64,000 nucleotides of DNA from Corynebacterium rouxii (GTDB lineage Bacteria > Actinomycetota > Actinomycetes > Mycobacteriales > Mycobacteriaceae). The stretch lies in assembly GCF_902702935.1 (NCBI RefSeq), contig NZ_LR738855.1, positions 1,860,001 through 1,924,000 of the forward strand. Reading direction: 5' to 3'. Shown one piece after another: positions 33,601-44,055 of the stretch. The position numbers were made by a program, and so were the translations under genes. How positions within the stretch are numbered: the first letter of the stretch is position 1; each line of letters starts with the position of its first letter. The notes under the pieces were generated by a model, which searched no databases, was not told the origin of the DNA, and saw nothing but the letters and a program-made list of their open reading frames with translations.

Positions 33601-34216
33601 ATGCGTTGTATCCCGCGATGATGGGAACGAGTTGCTGGAGAGCTTTGCCGCGGTGTGAGATGGCGTTCTTTTCCGCCGGGCTCATTTCTGCTGAGGTGCG
33701 CCCTGTGCCGGCTGTATCTTCTTCAGCGGGTACGAACAGTGGGTCGTAGCCGAAGCCGTTGGCGCCGCGGGGTGCGGTGAGCATGCGGCCTTCCCAGCGG
33801 CTTTCTACAACGTGTTCGTCGCCGTCGGGGGTCACGAGCGCACAGACGGACACAAACGCCGCGTGTCGACGCTCCTCTGGTACATGTTTCATCTGTGCCA
33901 GCACCAGCTCGTTGTTGGCTGCGTCGTTGCCATGTTGTCCAGACCAGCGAGCAGACAGTACCCCTGGCATTCCGTTGAGCTCTTCGACGGCGAACCCAGA
34001 GTCGTCGGCAATCGTGATGAGCCCGCTGTGGCTAGCGCCGGCACGGGCTTTGATCAAGGCGTTGTCGGCGAAGGTGCGGCCGTCTTCCACGGGCTCGTCG
34101 TAGGCGTCGATAGCCGAAAGCGGCACAACCTCGACACTGCTCAGACCTGCGTTTTCCAAGATGGTGCGCAGCTCGCCGAGCTTCTTGGCGTTGTTGGAGG
34201 CTACGAGTACTTTCAC
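33599..34216 (-). CDS. rdgB: Non-canonical purine NTP pyrophosphatase (RdgB/HAM1)
   Basis: A 205-residue enzyme that removes dITP and XTP from the nucleotide pool. Start GTG 34216 overlaps the rph stop by four bases. N-terminal [14 protein letters not shown] (substrate loop), then [37 protein letters not shown] and NGFGYDPLF, and the closing SHRGKAL are all family signatures. A frame to 34258 exists but lies inside rph. Last gene of the clpS-rdgB cluster. Confidence 0.95.
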   Translation of the reverse strand: MKVLVASNNAKKLGELRTILENAGLSSVEVVPLSAIDAYDEPVEDGRTFADNALIKARAGASHSGLITIADDSGFAVEELNGMPGVLSARWSGQHGNDAANNELVLAQMKHVPEERRHAAFVSVCALVTPDGDEHVVESRWEGRMLTAPRGANGFGYDPLFVPAEEDTAGTGRTSAEMSPAEKNAISHRGKALQQLVPIIAGYNA

Positions 34217-34938
34217 AGTTCCAAGGCTGCCTTCTGTGCGGCGAACAGTTCTTGGCATCCCTTGTGTGCGAAGTCCAAGATCACAGCCAGCTCGTCACGA
34301 TCAAAGGTGTTGTGCTCGCCGGTGCCCTGGATTTCCACAAAGCGATCGCCCTGCATGATCACGTTCATGTCAACGTCTGCGCGGGAATCTTCCTCATAGG
34401 GCAAATCGAGACACACTTGGCCATCGATCACACCGACAGACACCGCAGCTACTGGTGCCTTAAGAGGATTACCAGGGACTACGCCTTGTTCTTTGAGCAC
34501 CGCGATGGCGTCGGCAAGGGCCACGTATGCGCCGGTGATCGAAGCGGTGCGGGTGCCACCGTCGGCCTGCAAAACGTCGCAGTCGATGTTGATGGTGTTT
34601 TCACCAAGCTCGCCGAGGTCAACAGCGGCACGCAGGGAGCGCCCAATCAGACGAGAAATCTCATGGGTGCGGCCCTTGACCTTGCCGCGCATAGATTCGC
34701 GAGCATTGCGCTCAGCGGTGGCAGCTGGCAACATCGCGTATTCGGCGGTGAGCCAGCCTTCGCCGGAGTCACGCTTGAAGCGAGGCACACCGAGCTCAAC
34801 GGAGGCGGTGCACATCACGCGGGTGTTGCCGAACTCTACAAGAACGCTGCCGGCTGGGTTAGAGGTAAAACCGCGGGTGATTTTAACAGTACGCATCTGG
34901 TCGACGGCGCGGCCGTCTGCACGAGAAAAATCAGTCAT
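34213..34938 (-). CDS. rph: Ribonuclease PH
   Basis: A 241-residue phosphorolytic 3' exoribonuclease trimming tRNA 3' ends. Signatures: an N-terminal [52 protein letters not shown] and DLPYEEDS. Full family length. Located between the cAMP phosphodiesterase-like gene and rdgB as in mycobacteria. Confidence 0.97.
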   Translation of the reverse strand: MTDFSRADGRAVDQMRTVKITRGFTSNPAGSVLVEFGNTRVMCTASVELGVPRFKRDSGEGWLTAEYAMLPAATAERNARESMRGKVKGRTHEISRLIGRSLRAAVDLGELGENTINIDCDVLQADGGTRTASITGAYVALADAIAVLKEQGVVPGNPLKAPVAAVSVGVIDGQVCLDLPYEEDSRADVDMNVIMQGDRFVEIQGTGEHNTFDRDELAVILDFAHKGCQELFAAQKAALEL

Positions 34939-34948
34939 GCGGTTTACG

Positions 34949-35716
34949 CTACACTGTCAGCTCCAGACCGTGCTCGCCAACGAGGACCTCACCGTCAAAT
35001 TCGGTGCGTGCCGCAGCAAGAGCCTCGCTGGTGTCACTCCATGGTGGGATGTGCACGAGCACGAGTTTCTTCGCACCAGCAAGGCGCGCCAACCGACCAG
35101 CCTCAGCACCACTCATGTGCATGTTCGGGGCTTTGCCTTCGCTGGTAGCTCCCCATGTGGCCTCGCACAGAAAAAGGTCAGCGTCGCGGGCACAATCGAT
35201 CAAGTTTTCCGCGTAGGCTGCGTCACCGGAATACGCGATCACTTTTCCGGTGCGTGTTTCCTTCAAACGCAGCGCATAGGAATCAATGGGGTGAATCGTC
35301 GGCCATGGGGTGATGGTCACCGCGCCAAAGAGTTCTTCCTTACCAGGCTCCCACGGGATGAACGCGAACGTATCCGACATGTCATCCACTTTGTCGATGG
35401 AATTACTGCTGAGCCGGCCCAACACCACTGGCGCATCCTTCGGGCCGCCACAAAGGTTTCGTCCCGGCGCGGGCTGCGTTGGGTGGAAGCGACGCCACAC
35501 CATCAGCGCAGGGAAATCCATGCAGTGGTCGGCGTGCATGTGTGAAAACACCACGTGGGCGTCGTTGGGGTCCTGAATCCGTTGGAGTTCGCCCATCACA
35601 CCGTGGCCAAAGTCCATCGCAATGCTCGGGGAATTCTCGAACTGAATGAGGTAGCCGGAGGAAGGATTGTCTGGCGCACCTACGCTTCCAGAACTTCCGA
35701 GAATGGTCAGCTTCAT
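34949..35716 (-). CDS. Metallo-beta-lactamase fold hydrolase, Rv1339-like (probable cAMP phosphodiesterase)
   Basis: A 255-residue protein with the metal motif SHMHADH (His59, His61, Asp63, His64), a further His in the [10 protein letters not shown] segment and an acidic metal ligand in AYSGDAAY. Order with murI upstream and rph downstream equals M. tuberculosis Rv1338-Rv1340. The Rv1339 protein has been reported as an atypical class II cAMP phosphodiesterase, so the same activity is likely by homology. ATG 35716 chosen; a frame to 35767 lacks a typical fold start. Confidence 0.8.
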   Translation of the reverse strand: MKLTILGSSGSVGAPDNPSSGYLIQFENSPSIAMDFGHGVMGELQRIQDPNDAHVVFSHMHADHCMDFPALMVWRRFHPTQPAPGRNLCGGPKDAPVVLGRLSSNSIDKVDDMSDTFAFIPWEPGKEELFGAVTITPWPTIHPIDSYALRLKETRTGKVIAYSGDAAYAENLIDCARDADLFLCEATWGATSEGKAPNMHMSGAEAGRLARLAGAKKLVLVHIPPWSDTSEALAAARTEFDGEVLVGEHGLELTV

Positions 35717-35768
35717 GCTGCTAACATTGCCACGTTTTGATGTAAAAAGTGAACACAAGGAACACACA

Positions 35769-36566
35769 TTACATACCCGCGAATTTTTCCACGTGCGTCA
35801 CATGAGGCCCCAAGAACCGCTCCGCTAACTGTGCGAATAGCACCGGATCCCCTGTCGACTCGAAGGTTCGCACAGGCGTGGAATCCTCGCTGGCCAGCAT
35901 GTCTGTCATGCTCAAGGTTTTCAGCACATCTTTTGCGGTTTCTTCTGCCGACGACACCAACGTGACGTGATCGCCCATCGCCAGCTGAATCACCCCCGTC
36001 AGCAACGGGTAGTGGGTGCACCCGAGCACCAAAGTATCCACGCCTGCGGCTTGCAGAGGTTCCACATAGCCTTGGGCCACACCCAAAATCTGGCGGCCCG
36101 AAGTAATACCGCGTTCCACAAAGCTGACAAAGCTTGGGCATGCTTGCGCGAACACCTCCACCGAGGGGCTGGCCGCAAAAAGTTCTTGATACGCCCCCGA
36201 CTTGATCGTGCCTTCTGTACCAATCACACCGATTTTCCCGTTGCGAGTTGTCGAGACTGCCCTGCGCACAGCGGGAAGGATCACACCCAAGACGGGGACG
36301 TCGAAACGCTCCCGTAAATCCCGCAAAGCTGCCGACGTTGCCGTGTTGCAGGCAATCACGATCATCTTACAGCCGCGGCGCACCAGCTCCTCGCCGATCG
36401 CCAGCGACAACTCACGAACCTGCGCAATCGGCTTCGGACCATAGGGGCTATTGGCAGTGTCCCCGATATAGATCACCGACTCGTTGGGCAGCTGTTCCAT
36501 GATCACCCGCGCCACGGTCAACCCGCCGACGCCAGAATCAAAAATCCCGATCGGTGCGTTATTCAC
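35769..36566 (-). CDS. murI: Glutamate racemase
   Basis: A 265-residue cofactor-independent racemase making D-glutamate for peptidoglycan. The two catalytic cysteines are in [10 protein letters not shown] (Cys73) and LGCTHYPLL (Cys183). The N-terminal [13 protein letters not shown] is diagnostic. It overlaps the rhomboid gene by four bases. Confidence 0.97.
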   Translation of the reverse strand: MNNAPIGIFDSGVGGLTVARVIMEQLPNESVIYIGDTANSPYGPKPIAQVRELSLAIGEELVRRGCKMIVIACNTATSAALRDLRERFDVPVLGVILPAVRRAVSTTRNGKIGVIGTEGTIKSGAYQELFAASPSVEVFAQACPSFVSFVERGITSGRQILGVAQGYVEPLQAAGVDTLVLGCTHYPLLTGVIQLAMGDHVTLVSSAEETAKDVLKTLSMTDMLASEDSTPVRTFESTGDPVLFAQLAERFLGPHVTHVEKFAGM

Positions 36567-37135
36567 TGCAATTCCTTCCTACGCGGTTTCGGATCATCCG
36601 ACGAAATAGCAGCACCCGCTACTACCCCGCCAACAGCCCCAAACAGGTGCGCCTGCCACGACACCCCTGGCTCCAGCGGCAGCACACCCCACACCAAGCC
36701 GCCATACATAAATGCCAAGACCACGCCAAGCGCCGCCTGTGCGAGACTGCGGTTAAACATCCCTCGCACCACAAGATACGCCAGCCAGCCATAAATCATT
36801 CCCGATGCACCAATATGGCTTGTGCCGATGCCACCGAAAACCCACGTACCTAACCCGCCGAGCACTGCTACGATGAACGTCACCTCCCAGAACGCCCGCT
36901 TGCCGGACAGGCCGACGAGGAACGCAAAGATCGCGCCGGGAACAGTGTTGGCCATCAGGTGCGCTTGGCTGCCATGGATGAATGGCGAGGTGAAAATATG
37001 CCACACGCTGGGAATATCTAACGGATGGATGCCGAGGATCTGCGCTAGGTAGCCGCCAAAAAATACGATATTGATAACGTGGACGGCCCAGATTGTTATG
37101 ACATAGCCAAGGGCTGCAAGCACGCCTGTTTTCAT
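36563..37135 (-). CDS. Rhomboid-family intramembrane serine protease
   Basis: A 190-residue polytopic protein with about six membrane segments. Catalytic Ser111 is in GASGMIYG and His163 in [12 protein letters not shown]; Asn63 in HLMANT completes the oxyanion site. Homologue of the mycobacterial gene beside murI. The substrate is unknown. Four-base overlaps link it to the genes on both sides. Confidence 0.93.
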   Translation of the reverse strand: MKTGVLAALGYVITIWAVHVINIVFFGGYLAQILGIHPLDIPSVWHIFTSPFIHGSQAHLMANTVPGAIFAFLVGLSGKRAFWEVTFIVAVLGGLGTWVFGGIGTSHIGASGMIYGWLAYLVVRGMFNRSLAQAALGVVLAFMYGGLVWGVLPLEPGVSWQAHLFGAVGGVVAGAAISSDDPKPRRKELQ

Positions 37136-38064
37136 TGAGTCACCGCGATTTCCGATAGTGCTGTAAGTCCATAGGCCGATGTTGCATTGACCACCGCGGA
37201 CACGATGGCTTGGGCTACCACTTCCGCAGCCGCGCGCGATAGCTGTGCCAGCGTATCGACGTCCACGCCAGCGCCGTCACCCGTCGAAATGGCAAACAGC
37301 GTGTCCCCGTCCAACGGCGAGTGCGCAGGTCGGATTGCCACAGCAATCCCGTCGTGGCCGACCATGGCGAGCCGTTGCGCTTGTGCTTTGGTTACCGGCG
37401 CATCAGTGGCAATCACACCAATAGTCGTATTGAGCTTGGTTTCTAGACCCTTGAGCTGGGAGAACTTCTCCGGATCTACGCGCATGTCAGGATCAGCCCA
37501 CATCCGCCCAGTGCTCCGATCCACCACGGATCCCACTGGATTAGCCACCACACCAGCGGCAACCACATAATCTCCCACGCGTTGCGACGCCTGCCCGAAC
37601 CCACCTCTGAGCACCCCCGCGGTAGCAGCGCATCCAGCGCCAACCGAGCCCACTGCGGTGGCCGAACCGCCATCAAATGCGTCTTGCACTGCTGCTTCTC
37701 CATCGGCAGCCGTTGGACGGTGGCGCGGATCCCCTACTAGTAGATCAAAGATGACAGCCCCTGGCACGATGGGCACACTTACCCCACCTGGCACGGGGAA
37801 CCCAATGCCACGCGAATCGAGTGTGCGCATCACGCCATCAGCAGTGGCAAGACCGAATGCGGATCCTCCCGATAGCACCACCGCATGCACTCGCTGCACT
37901 GTGTTGTGCGGCTCCAACAGATCTGTTTCTCTCGTACCTGGTCCGCCACCGCGAACATCTACCGCGCCGATTGCAGACTCAGGTGTTACCACCACGGTGC
38001 AGCCAGTATCGCCAAGGCTGCGGTGACCGACGAGTACGCCGGGGACGTCGATAAGCCCGCCCAT
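37132..38064 (-). CDS. P1-family (DmpA/NylC-like) Ntn peptidase
   Basis: A 310-residue self-processing aminopeptidase-type enzyme. The likely autocleavage site is Asn-Thr in KLNTTIGVIATDA, with Thr as N-terminal nucleophile. The N-terminal DVPGVLVGHRSL and VVLSGGSAFGLATADGVM are typical. Equivalent to Rv1333 by position. ATG 38064 shares bases with the upstream stop (TAATG), which decides the start over one at 38121. Confidence 0.9.
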   Translation of the reverse strand: MGGLIDVPGVLVGHRSLGDTGCTVVVTPESAIGAVDVRGGGPGTRETDLLEPHNTVQRVHAVVLSGGSAFGLATADGVMRTLDSRGIGFPVPGGVSVPIVPGAVIFDLLVGDPRHRPTAADGEAAVQDAFDGGSATAVGSVGAGCAATAGVLRGGFGQASQRVGDYVVAAGVVANPVGSVVDRSTGRMWADPDMRVDPEKFSQLKGLETKLNTTIGVIATDAPVTKAQAQRLAMVGHDGIAVAIRPAHSPLDGDTLFAISTGDGAGVDVDTLAQLSRAAAEVVAQAIVSAVVNATSAYGLTALSEIAVTQ

Positions 38065-38600
38065 TAATCTAACGACCCCATCATCGCCGTGAGCAGGGAT
38101 TCCTGTGCAAAAGCAAGCCACTCGACGAGCGCGTCACGATCTTCCGTATCCTGTACCTCACTCGAAGCTAGGTACAGGCGAATGTCGTTGAGACCAGCCA
38201 CCCACGCTTGGGCTTCCTCCTCGGTGACGGTGACGAACACGCTGCCGTCTGGCCCGAGCGCTTGGCCAATGGTTTGCAGGTTGGCGAGCTTGGCGCGCGT
38301 GATGTCGTTTTCGTGAAGACTTCGCAGCAACGAATTGTCACCGTCGAATTCCTCATCACCTTCCATCTCGAAATCAGGCAGCAAACGTGCAAGACCCGGA
38401 TCTTCCGGAGCTTCCGTATGCCCACCACCCATGCCAGTTAACTCTGCCAGTTCATCTTTGGGCGCCGACTGTGCTCTGGAGATCAGAACCTCCGACACAT
38501 TTGCTGCTAGATTTCCCAGCACTTCCCGTTCAATAGGTTCAAGCGTGCACTGAAACCGTGCCCCCTTGAACAGGCCCTTTTTCTTTTTCCAGGCTTCCAC
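38064..38600 (-). CDS. DUF2017 protein
   Basis: A 178-residue helical protein found next to clpS in actinobacteria (Rv1332 position). Acidic middle, C-terminal helix AQAWVAGLNDIRLYLA and LAFAQESLL. It lies 16 bp after clpS, suggesting a link to ClpS-ClpAP regulated proteolysis; this is inference from synteny. Confidence 0.85.
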   Translation of the reverse strand: MEAWKKKKGLFKGARFQCTLEPIEREVLGNLAANVSEVLISRAQSAPKDELAELTGMGGGHTEAPEDPGLARLLPDFEMEGDEEFDGDNSLLRSLHENDITRAKLANLQTIGQALGPDGSVFVTVTEEEAQAWVAGLNDIRLYLASSEVQDTEDRDALVEWLAFAQESLLTAMMGSLD

Positions 38601-38616
38601 GCCGGTTTGTCCTTTC

Positions 38617-38958
38617 CTAGCCGCCTTGCTGCATGGTGGCCCATAGGCCTGCGGTATGCAGCTTTTTTACGTCGGCTTCTACTTTGTCTCGTTCACCGGA
38701 AGAGACAACTGCTTTGCCTTCGGTATGCACCTGCATCATCAGCTCAGTGGCTCGCTTTTTGCTGTATCCAAGAATTGTTTGAAACACATAGGTGACGTAG
38801 CTCATCAGGTTGACTGGGTCATCCCACACGATGCACATCCACGGCAGATTTTCGCTGGATGCCACTTCGACAGACATTTCCTCATCAAGGGAGGGGGTAG
38901 CCATGTGTGAAGAAAGCACCACGTCAGGGGCATTCACGTCATTCGTCGCGCCATACAT
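38617..38958 (-). CDS. clpS: ClpS adaptor of the N-end rule pathway
   Basis: A 113-residue adaptor delivering proteins with destabilising N-terminal residues to the Clp protease. Core signature [17 protein letters not shown], then a helix with [19 protein letters not shown]. The 30-residue N-terminal extension could be shorter if ATG 38904 is used. First gene of the minus-strand cluster, divergent from pncB. Confidence 0.93.
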   Translation of the reverse strand: MYGATNDVNAPDVVLSSHMATPSLDEEMSVEVASSENLPWMCIVWDDPVNLMSYVTYVFQTILGYSKKRATELMMQVHTEGKAVVSSGERDKVEADVKKLHTAGLWATMQQGG

Positions 38959-39019
38959 AGTTCACCAGCCTAGTAGGTATTGCCACCGTCACGTTGTTTC
39001 GGGGGCTAAGCTGTGAGTC

Positions 39020-40333
39020 GTGACTCATAATCAATCGACTGCGCTTCTCACCGACATGTATGAGCTGACCATGTTGCAATCAGCGCTTGCCGACGGCACC
39101 GCAGAGCGCCAATGCACCTTCGAGGTCTTCGGCCGACGCCTCCCTAACGAACGACGCTACGGCGTTGTCGCAGGTACACCCCGTGTTCTCGAAGCGGTTC
39201 AAAACTTCCGTTTCACCGAAGCTCAGCTTGCCAGCCTGACCTTCCTCAACGACACCACCCTCGAATACCTGCGCAACTACCGTTTCACAGGGCATATCGA
39301 CGGCTACCGCGAGGGCGAACTGTACTTCCCACATTCCCCCATTTTGACCGTTCGTGGCACCTTCGCAGAATGTGTGATCCTGGAAACCGTCATCTTGTCC
39401 ATCATGAACGCTGATTCTGCTGTAGCCACCGCCGCCGCCCGCATGGTTACTGCGGCTGATGGTCGCACCATCATCGAGATGGGTTCCCGCCGCACCCACG
39501 AATACGCTGCCGTTACCGCAACTCGTGCGGCCTATCTGGCAGGATTCAGCGCTACGTCCAACCTCGAAGCCGTCCACCGCTATGGCATTCCAGGTTCTGG
39601 CACGGCAGCGCATGCGTGGACCCTCCTGCATGTCAATGAGGATGGCACTCCTAATGAGAAGAGTGCGTTCGAATCGCAGGTGAAAGCCCAGGGCACTGGC
39701 ACTACATTGCTCATCGACACCTACGACATCGCTCAAGGAGTACGCAACGCCATCGAAGTGGCTGGCCCAGAACTCGGCGCCGTGCGCATTGACTCCGGTG
39801 ATCTTGGCGTGATGACTCGCAGGGTCCGCCAAGAGCTGGATAATCTTGGTGCTCATAACACTCAAATCGTGGTCTCCTCTGATCTGGATGAATATGCCAT
39901 TGCTGGTCTTCGCGGCAATCCGGTTGATGTTTTTGGTGTTGGCACATCTGTTGTTACTGGTTCCGGCGCCCCTACAGCAGGCATGGTGTACAAACTTGTC
40001 GAAGTAGATGGCAACCCCGTCTCCAAGCGTTCTCGTGGCAAAGGCATGCTCGGTGGTGCTAAGCGTGCAGCACGTACTCACCGTGCGTCTGGAACCGCTG
40101 TGGAAGAACTCGTGTTCCCCTATGAACATCCGGTTCCCCAGGTTGGCACCCTCACGTCGGTAGAACTCACCATTCCACTCATGCGTGATGGCGTGGTCGT
40201 GGAGGGGCTTCCTACTTTGGAAGAATCCCGTGCTTACTTGGCCAAGCAACTCATCACCATCCCCTGGGAAGGCTTGGCACTAAGCCGCGACGAACCTGTC
40301 TTGGCAACGCGCCATGTGGGATTCGATCAGTAA
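39020..40333 (+). CDS. pncB: Nicotinate phosphoribosyltransferase
   Basis: A 437-residue salvage enzyme joining nicotinate to PRPP. GTG start; an N-terminal TDMYELTMLQ and FEVFGRRLPN are family marks. EMGSRRTHEYAAV and a segment with IDTYD, then VRIDSGDLG form the active site. Divergent from clpS as Rv1330c is from Rv1331. With nadE at 56 kb it covers two steps of NAD supply. Confidence 0.95.
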   Translation: MTHNQSTALLTDMYELTMLQSALADGTAERQCTFEVFGRRLPNERRYGVVAGTPRVLEAVQNFRFTEAQLASLTFLNDTTLEYLRNYRFTGHIDGYREGELYFPHSPILTVRGTFAECVILETVILSIMNADSAVATAAARMVTAADGRTIIEMGSRRTHEYAAVTATRAAYLAGFSATSNLEAVHRYGIPGSGTAAHAWTLLHVNEDGTPNEKSAFESQVKAQGTGTTLLIDTYDIAQGVRNAIEVAGPELGAVRIDSGDLGVMTRRVRQELDNLGAHNTQIVVSSDLDEYAIAGLRGNPVDVFGVGTSVVTGSGAPTAGMVYKLVEVDGNPVSKRSRGKGMLGGAKRAARTHRASGTAVEELVFPYEHPVPQVGTLTSVELTIPLMRDGVVVEGLPTLEESRAYLAKQLITIPWEGLALSRDEPVLATRHVGFDQ

Positions 40334-40364
40334 CTTTTAGCTGCCACGCCGTACCATATTCGGC

Positions 40365-42332
40365 ATGAGTTCCGTTTCCCCATTGGTAGTTTCCACTGAC
40401 GAACTTCTCAGTGCAGCCGTTGCTGCATTGGGAGGTTCTACGCGTAAAGGCCAAGTTTCGATGGCCAACGCCGTGACCAATGCTTTGGAAACGGAACGTC
40501 ACCTCGCTGTTCAAGCTGGGACCGGCACGGGAAAGTCGCTTGCCTATTTGGTTCCGGCGATTCGGCATGCCCAAGCCACCAACACCACAGTTGTAGTTTC
40601 TACCGCAACGATTGCCCTGCAGCGCCAGCTCGTCGACCGCGATCTGCCACGTCTGGCGGACGCTTTGGAACCGCTGTTGGAGCGCCGCCCTACTTTCGCC
40701 ATCATGAAGGGTCGCGCAAACTACCTGTGCATGAACAAAATAGCAGCAGCTGAAGGCCCAGAAGATGCTTTGATTGATGAAGAAGACATCTCGTGGTTGG
40801 GCAAACATGTTGCGCGTATTCATGATTGGGCCAACGACACCGAAACCGGTGACCGTGACAACCTCGAACCGGGTGTTCCTGATCTGGCGTGGCGCCAAGT
40901 GAGCGTTTCTGCTCAAGAATGTATTGGTGCCTCGCGTTGCCCTCATGGTGAAGATTGTTTTGCGGAACGAGCCCGCAAAAAGGCACATGAGGTCGATGTG
41001 ATCGTAACCAATCACGCATTGCTGGCGATCGATGCCTTGTCTGAGGTCAATGTATTGCCCGAGCATGATGTTGTGATCGTGGATGAGGCTCATGAGCTCG
41101 ACGGCCGGATCACAGCCGTGGCAACCAACGAAATCGGTGTGACAGCGCTGTCGATGTCTGCACGACGCGCCGGCAAGCTCGGTGCTAATGGCAAAGACGA
41201 AAAAGTTGTTGATATCGCTAAAGAATGGGAAGACGAGATGTTGACCATTGAGTCTGGTCGTATCACTGATCTTCCCGATTCGTTGCGGTCCCAGCTGGTA
41301 TCCCTTCGTGATGCCCTGTGGTCCCTGCGCGATCAGGTCGGACACGCTCCTGACGGCGAGGCTGCCAACGATCCTGAACGGCATGCAGAACGCATGTCCT
41401 TGTCTAACCACCTGAACGACCAGCATGATTCCGTCGTCCGTATCTTGGAGGTGTTCGAAGCAGAAGACCCCAGCACGCATGAGGATGTAGTGTGGGTCAT
41501 CCACGACGAGCGTCGAGGTGTCATGCTCAAAGTCGCACCACTGTCGGTCGCTGGACTCCTGCATACCCGCCTTTTCGGAGAAAACACCGTGGTCTTGGCG
41601 TCGGCTACATTGACCATTGGCGGCAATTTCAATGCCATGGCTGCTAGCTGGGGTTTGCCCAAAGGAACTTGGGATTCCCTCGATGCTGGTACTCCTTTTG
41701 ATCCAGCAAAGTCGGGTATTTTGTACACAGCCCGGCATCTTCCTGACCCGGGGCGCGATGGGCTTTCGCCAGAAACGCTTGATGAAATCTACGATTTGAT
41801 CATGGCTGCAGGAGGCCGCACGCTGGGCCTGTTTTCTTCCAAGCGAGCAGCTATTCAAGCTACCGAGGAGATGCGCAAGCGATTGCCTTTCGACATCCTG
41901 TGCCAAGGCGATGACTCGACGGGCGCCTTGGTATCGCAGTTCTCCAAACAAGAAAACACCTGTTTGTTCGGCACATTGAGTCTCTGGCAGGGAGTAGACG
42001 TTCCTGGTAAGTCGTGCTCCTTGGTAATTATCGATCGGATACCGTTCCCACGCCCCGACGACCCACTGTTGCAAGCCCGCAAGGAAGCAGTCGATGCCGA
42101 TGGCCGGAACGGTTTCATGGAGGTGGCAGCTACCCATGCGGCCTTGCTCATGGCACAAGGTGCTGGCCGTTTGCTGCGCCACGTCACGGACCGCGGAGTC
42201 GTCGCAATTTTGGACACACGTATCGTGAAAAAACGTTACGGTTCCTTCTTCTTGTCCTCCCTGCCTGCTTTTTGGCGCACAACAGATTCTTCTGTAGTCC
42301 AAGGTGCTTTGAAACGATTGGTTCAAAAGTAA
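40365..42332 (+). CDS. dinG: ATP-dependent DNA helicase, DinG/XPD family
   Basis: A 655-residue superfamily 2 helicase. Walker A AGTGTGKS at 51-58 and Walker B DEAH at 240-243. Four cysteines of the XPD-type iron-sulfur cluster are at about 122, 186, 192 and 198 (in CIGASRCPHGEDC). Motifs V-VI follow (LSLWQGVDVPG, AQGAGRLLRH). Role: unwinding R-loops and damaged DNA. It follows pncB by 31 bp. Confidence 0.95.
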   Translation: MSSVSPLVVSTDELLSAAVAALGGSTRKGQVSMANAVTNALETERHLAVQAGTGTGKSLAYLVPAIRHAQATNTTVVVSTATIALQRQLVDRDLPRLADALEPLLERRPTFAIMKGRANYLCMNKIAAAEGPEDALIDEEDISWLGKHVARIHDWANDTETGDRDNLEPGVPDLAWRQVSVSAQECIGASRCPHGEDCFAERARKKAHEVDVIVTNHALLAIDALSEVNVLPEHDVVIVDEAHELDGRITAVATNEIGVTALSMSARRAGKLGANGKDEKVVDIAKEWEDEMLTIESGRITDLPDSLRSQLVSLRDALWSLRDQVGHAPDGEAANDPERHAERMSLSNHLNDQHDSVVRILEVFEAEDPSTHEDVVWVIHDERRGVMLKVAPLSVAGLLHTRLFGENTVVLASATLTIGGNFNAMAASWGLPKGTWDSLDAGTPFDPAKSGILYTARHLPDPGRDGLSPETLDEIYDLIMAAGGRTLGLFSSKRAAIQATEEMRKRLPFDILCQGDDSTGALVSQFSKQENTCLFGTLSLWQGVDVPGKSCSLVIIDRIPFPRPDDPLLQARKEAVDADGRNGFMEVAATHAALLMAQGAGRLLRHVTDRGVVAILDTRIVKKRYGSFFLSSLPAFWRTTDSSVVQGALKRLVQK

Positions 42333-42333
42333 A

Positions 42334-42862
42334 ATGTGGACTACGCACGCTCTTCCGATTCTGAGTAACAAGTCGCTTATCCTGCAAAAACTCCAGACCG
42401 AAGACACGCCTCGGTTAGTTGAACTGGCCCAAGATCCAGCTATGCGTGATTTCACAACAATCCCCTCCCCTTTTCCTGTGGAAAACGCCCTAGAGTTCAT
42501 TTCTTCTAGTTCAGTTCCCACCGATTCTCTTATTCGATGGGCAATCGCGGCTGTGGATAAGCCCAGTACCTATCTAGGTACTATTGAGATGCATGTTCAG
42601 TCCCCCATTTGCGTCGATATTGGTTATTCGCTTCACCCCCACGCCCGCGGCCTCGGCATTATGCCGAAGGCTGTAGGGGCTAGTAAGCGACTACGCATTG
42701 TCCGTCGGATTTCACCGCGTCGAAATCAAGATACGTACCACAAACATTGCTTCTCGACGTACCACTGAGCGCGCCGGAGCAACTTTCGAAAGTATCGCAC
42801 ATAAAGCCGAACTCCATCGCGGATCCATCTATGATTTAGCAATATACTCCATCACTTTTTAG
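42334..42862 (+). pseudogene. GNAT acetyltransferase, frameshifted
   Basis: The first frame (42334 to about 42690) encodes a GNAT N-terminus with the acetyl-CoA loop region YSLHPHARGLGIMPKAVG. The expected C-terminal part continues in another frame: ALSVGFHRVEIKIRTTNIA, then RRTTERAGATFE, to TAG 42860-42862. One indel near 42690 separates them. The uninterrupted product would stop at 42768 with unrelated residues. Confidence 0.7.
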
Positions 42863-42948
42863 ACTACCCCCATCTGTTCGAATGCTCTTTCGGTTGTTGT
42901 GATTCTGCGATACACTTGCAACCAACATGAACAACCAGGGGCCACATC

Positions 42949-44055
42949 ATGAACACCACAGGGGATACAACCAACACACAACCGTTCTACAGTCACTGCG
43001 ACATGAACGACCCACTATGTCGTGCACAACGACTCCACACCCAATTCGACTACCACCGCTGGCACAGCCTCCAACCCGATGACAACGACGACGTCGACAC
43101 CTACACCGCAGACATCGCCACCCGCATCGGCAAAACCCAACGCTACGTCTGCGACCACCTCGACGCCATCTACTACCTCACCCAACTCCCACAACTACAC
43201 ACCCTCTACCAACAACTCTGGCACCTCGACGACACCCGACTGATCGCCATCACCAGAATCATCTCCGCACTACCAACCACTTACTTTGATGCGATCGATG
43301 CCCATCTCACGCGCTGGCTTACACCCACGCAACCCGCACAAACCATCCCTAGCACCAGGGCTATTATTCGATTTTTACGCAAAACCATCACAGCTCTTGG
43401 TTATCACCTCGACAACACCCGAAAACCAGAACAATACCTCTACGTCTACGATGCTGGACACGGACTGGCAGGTATCGATGCTCTCATCCACGCCGGTGTC
43501 GCAGAACTACTCGAGACCACCCTGCGTAGCATTAAAAAGACCCACGATTGTGATGACTCCACAGCCTTACAACTACTGTTAGAGGATAAAACCAGTGTGG
43601 TGATCAACGTCTACGACACTGGTACTGGAATTACCTACACTCCACAAGGAACGGCCTTGCCGACGGTGCCTGAGCATGCTGTTATTCGTGTGCTTGGTGA
43701 TGTTGATACTGCTGTGGTGGCCGGTTACCGGTTTACGGAAGCGATGCGTAGGTTTATTCAAGGTCGTGATGGGGTGTGTCGTTTTCCTGGTTGTGGGGTG
43801 TTAGCGCAGTGGTGCGATATTGACCATGTTGAAGAATATGGTCATGGTGGTGTTACTGGTGCTGTTAACGCCCAGTGTTTATGCCGACATCATCATAATA
43901 TGAAGACGTCTCGTCGGGTGGATTGTGAGATTGATGCTTATGGTGTGGTGTCGTGGCAGATCGGTGATCGTACGGTGGTTACCACACCAGAGGGGGTGCT
44001 AGCGGGGCAAACGTTTAGGCAACGCAGAGAAAAGAAAATCAAAAAAGCGGCGTAG
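42949..44055 (+). CDS. DUF222/HNH endonuclease-signature protein (13E12-type repeat family)
   Basis: A 368-residue member of the multicopy actinobacterial DUF222 + HNH family. The C-terminal HNH has CRFPGC, CDIDHVEEYGHGG and a closing LCRHHHNMK. Codon choice changes sharply inside the gene: the first half is almost entirely C- and A-ending, the part after about 43600 is rich in T- and G-ending codons. That suggests recombination between copies. Function in the host is not established for the family. The end overlaps the convergent pth2-like gene by 17 bp. Confidence 0.82.
   Translation: MNTTGDTTNTQPFYSHCDMNDPLCRAQRLHTQFDYHRWHSLQPDDNDDVDTYTADIATRIGKTQRYVCDHLDAIYYLTQLPQLHTLYQQLWHLDDTRLIAITRIISALPTTYFDAIDAHLTRWLTPTQPAQTIPSTRAIIRFLRKTITALGYHLDNTRKPEQYLYVYDAGHGLAGIDALIHAGVAELLETTLRSIKKTHDCDDSTALQLLLEDKTSVVINVYDTGTGITYTPQGTALPTVPEHAVIRVLGDVDTAVVAGYRFTEAMRRFIQGRDGVCRFPGCGVLAQWCDIDHVEEYGHGGVTGAVNAQCLCRHHHNMKTSRRVDCEIDAYGVVSWQIGDRTVVTTPEGVLAGQTFRQRREKKIKKAA

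Noticed and set aside
40254..42521. Open frame of 755 codons on the minus strand opposite dinG
   Set aside because: It mirrors dinG, which carries all helicase motifs; composition is rich in Cys, Arg and Gln without recognisable domains.
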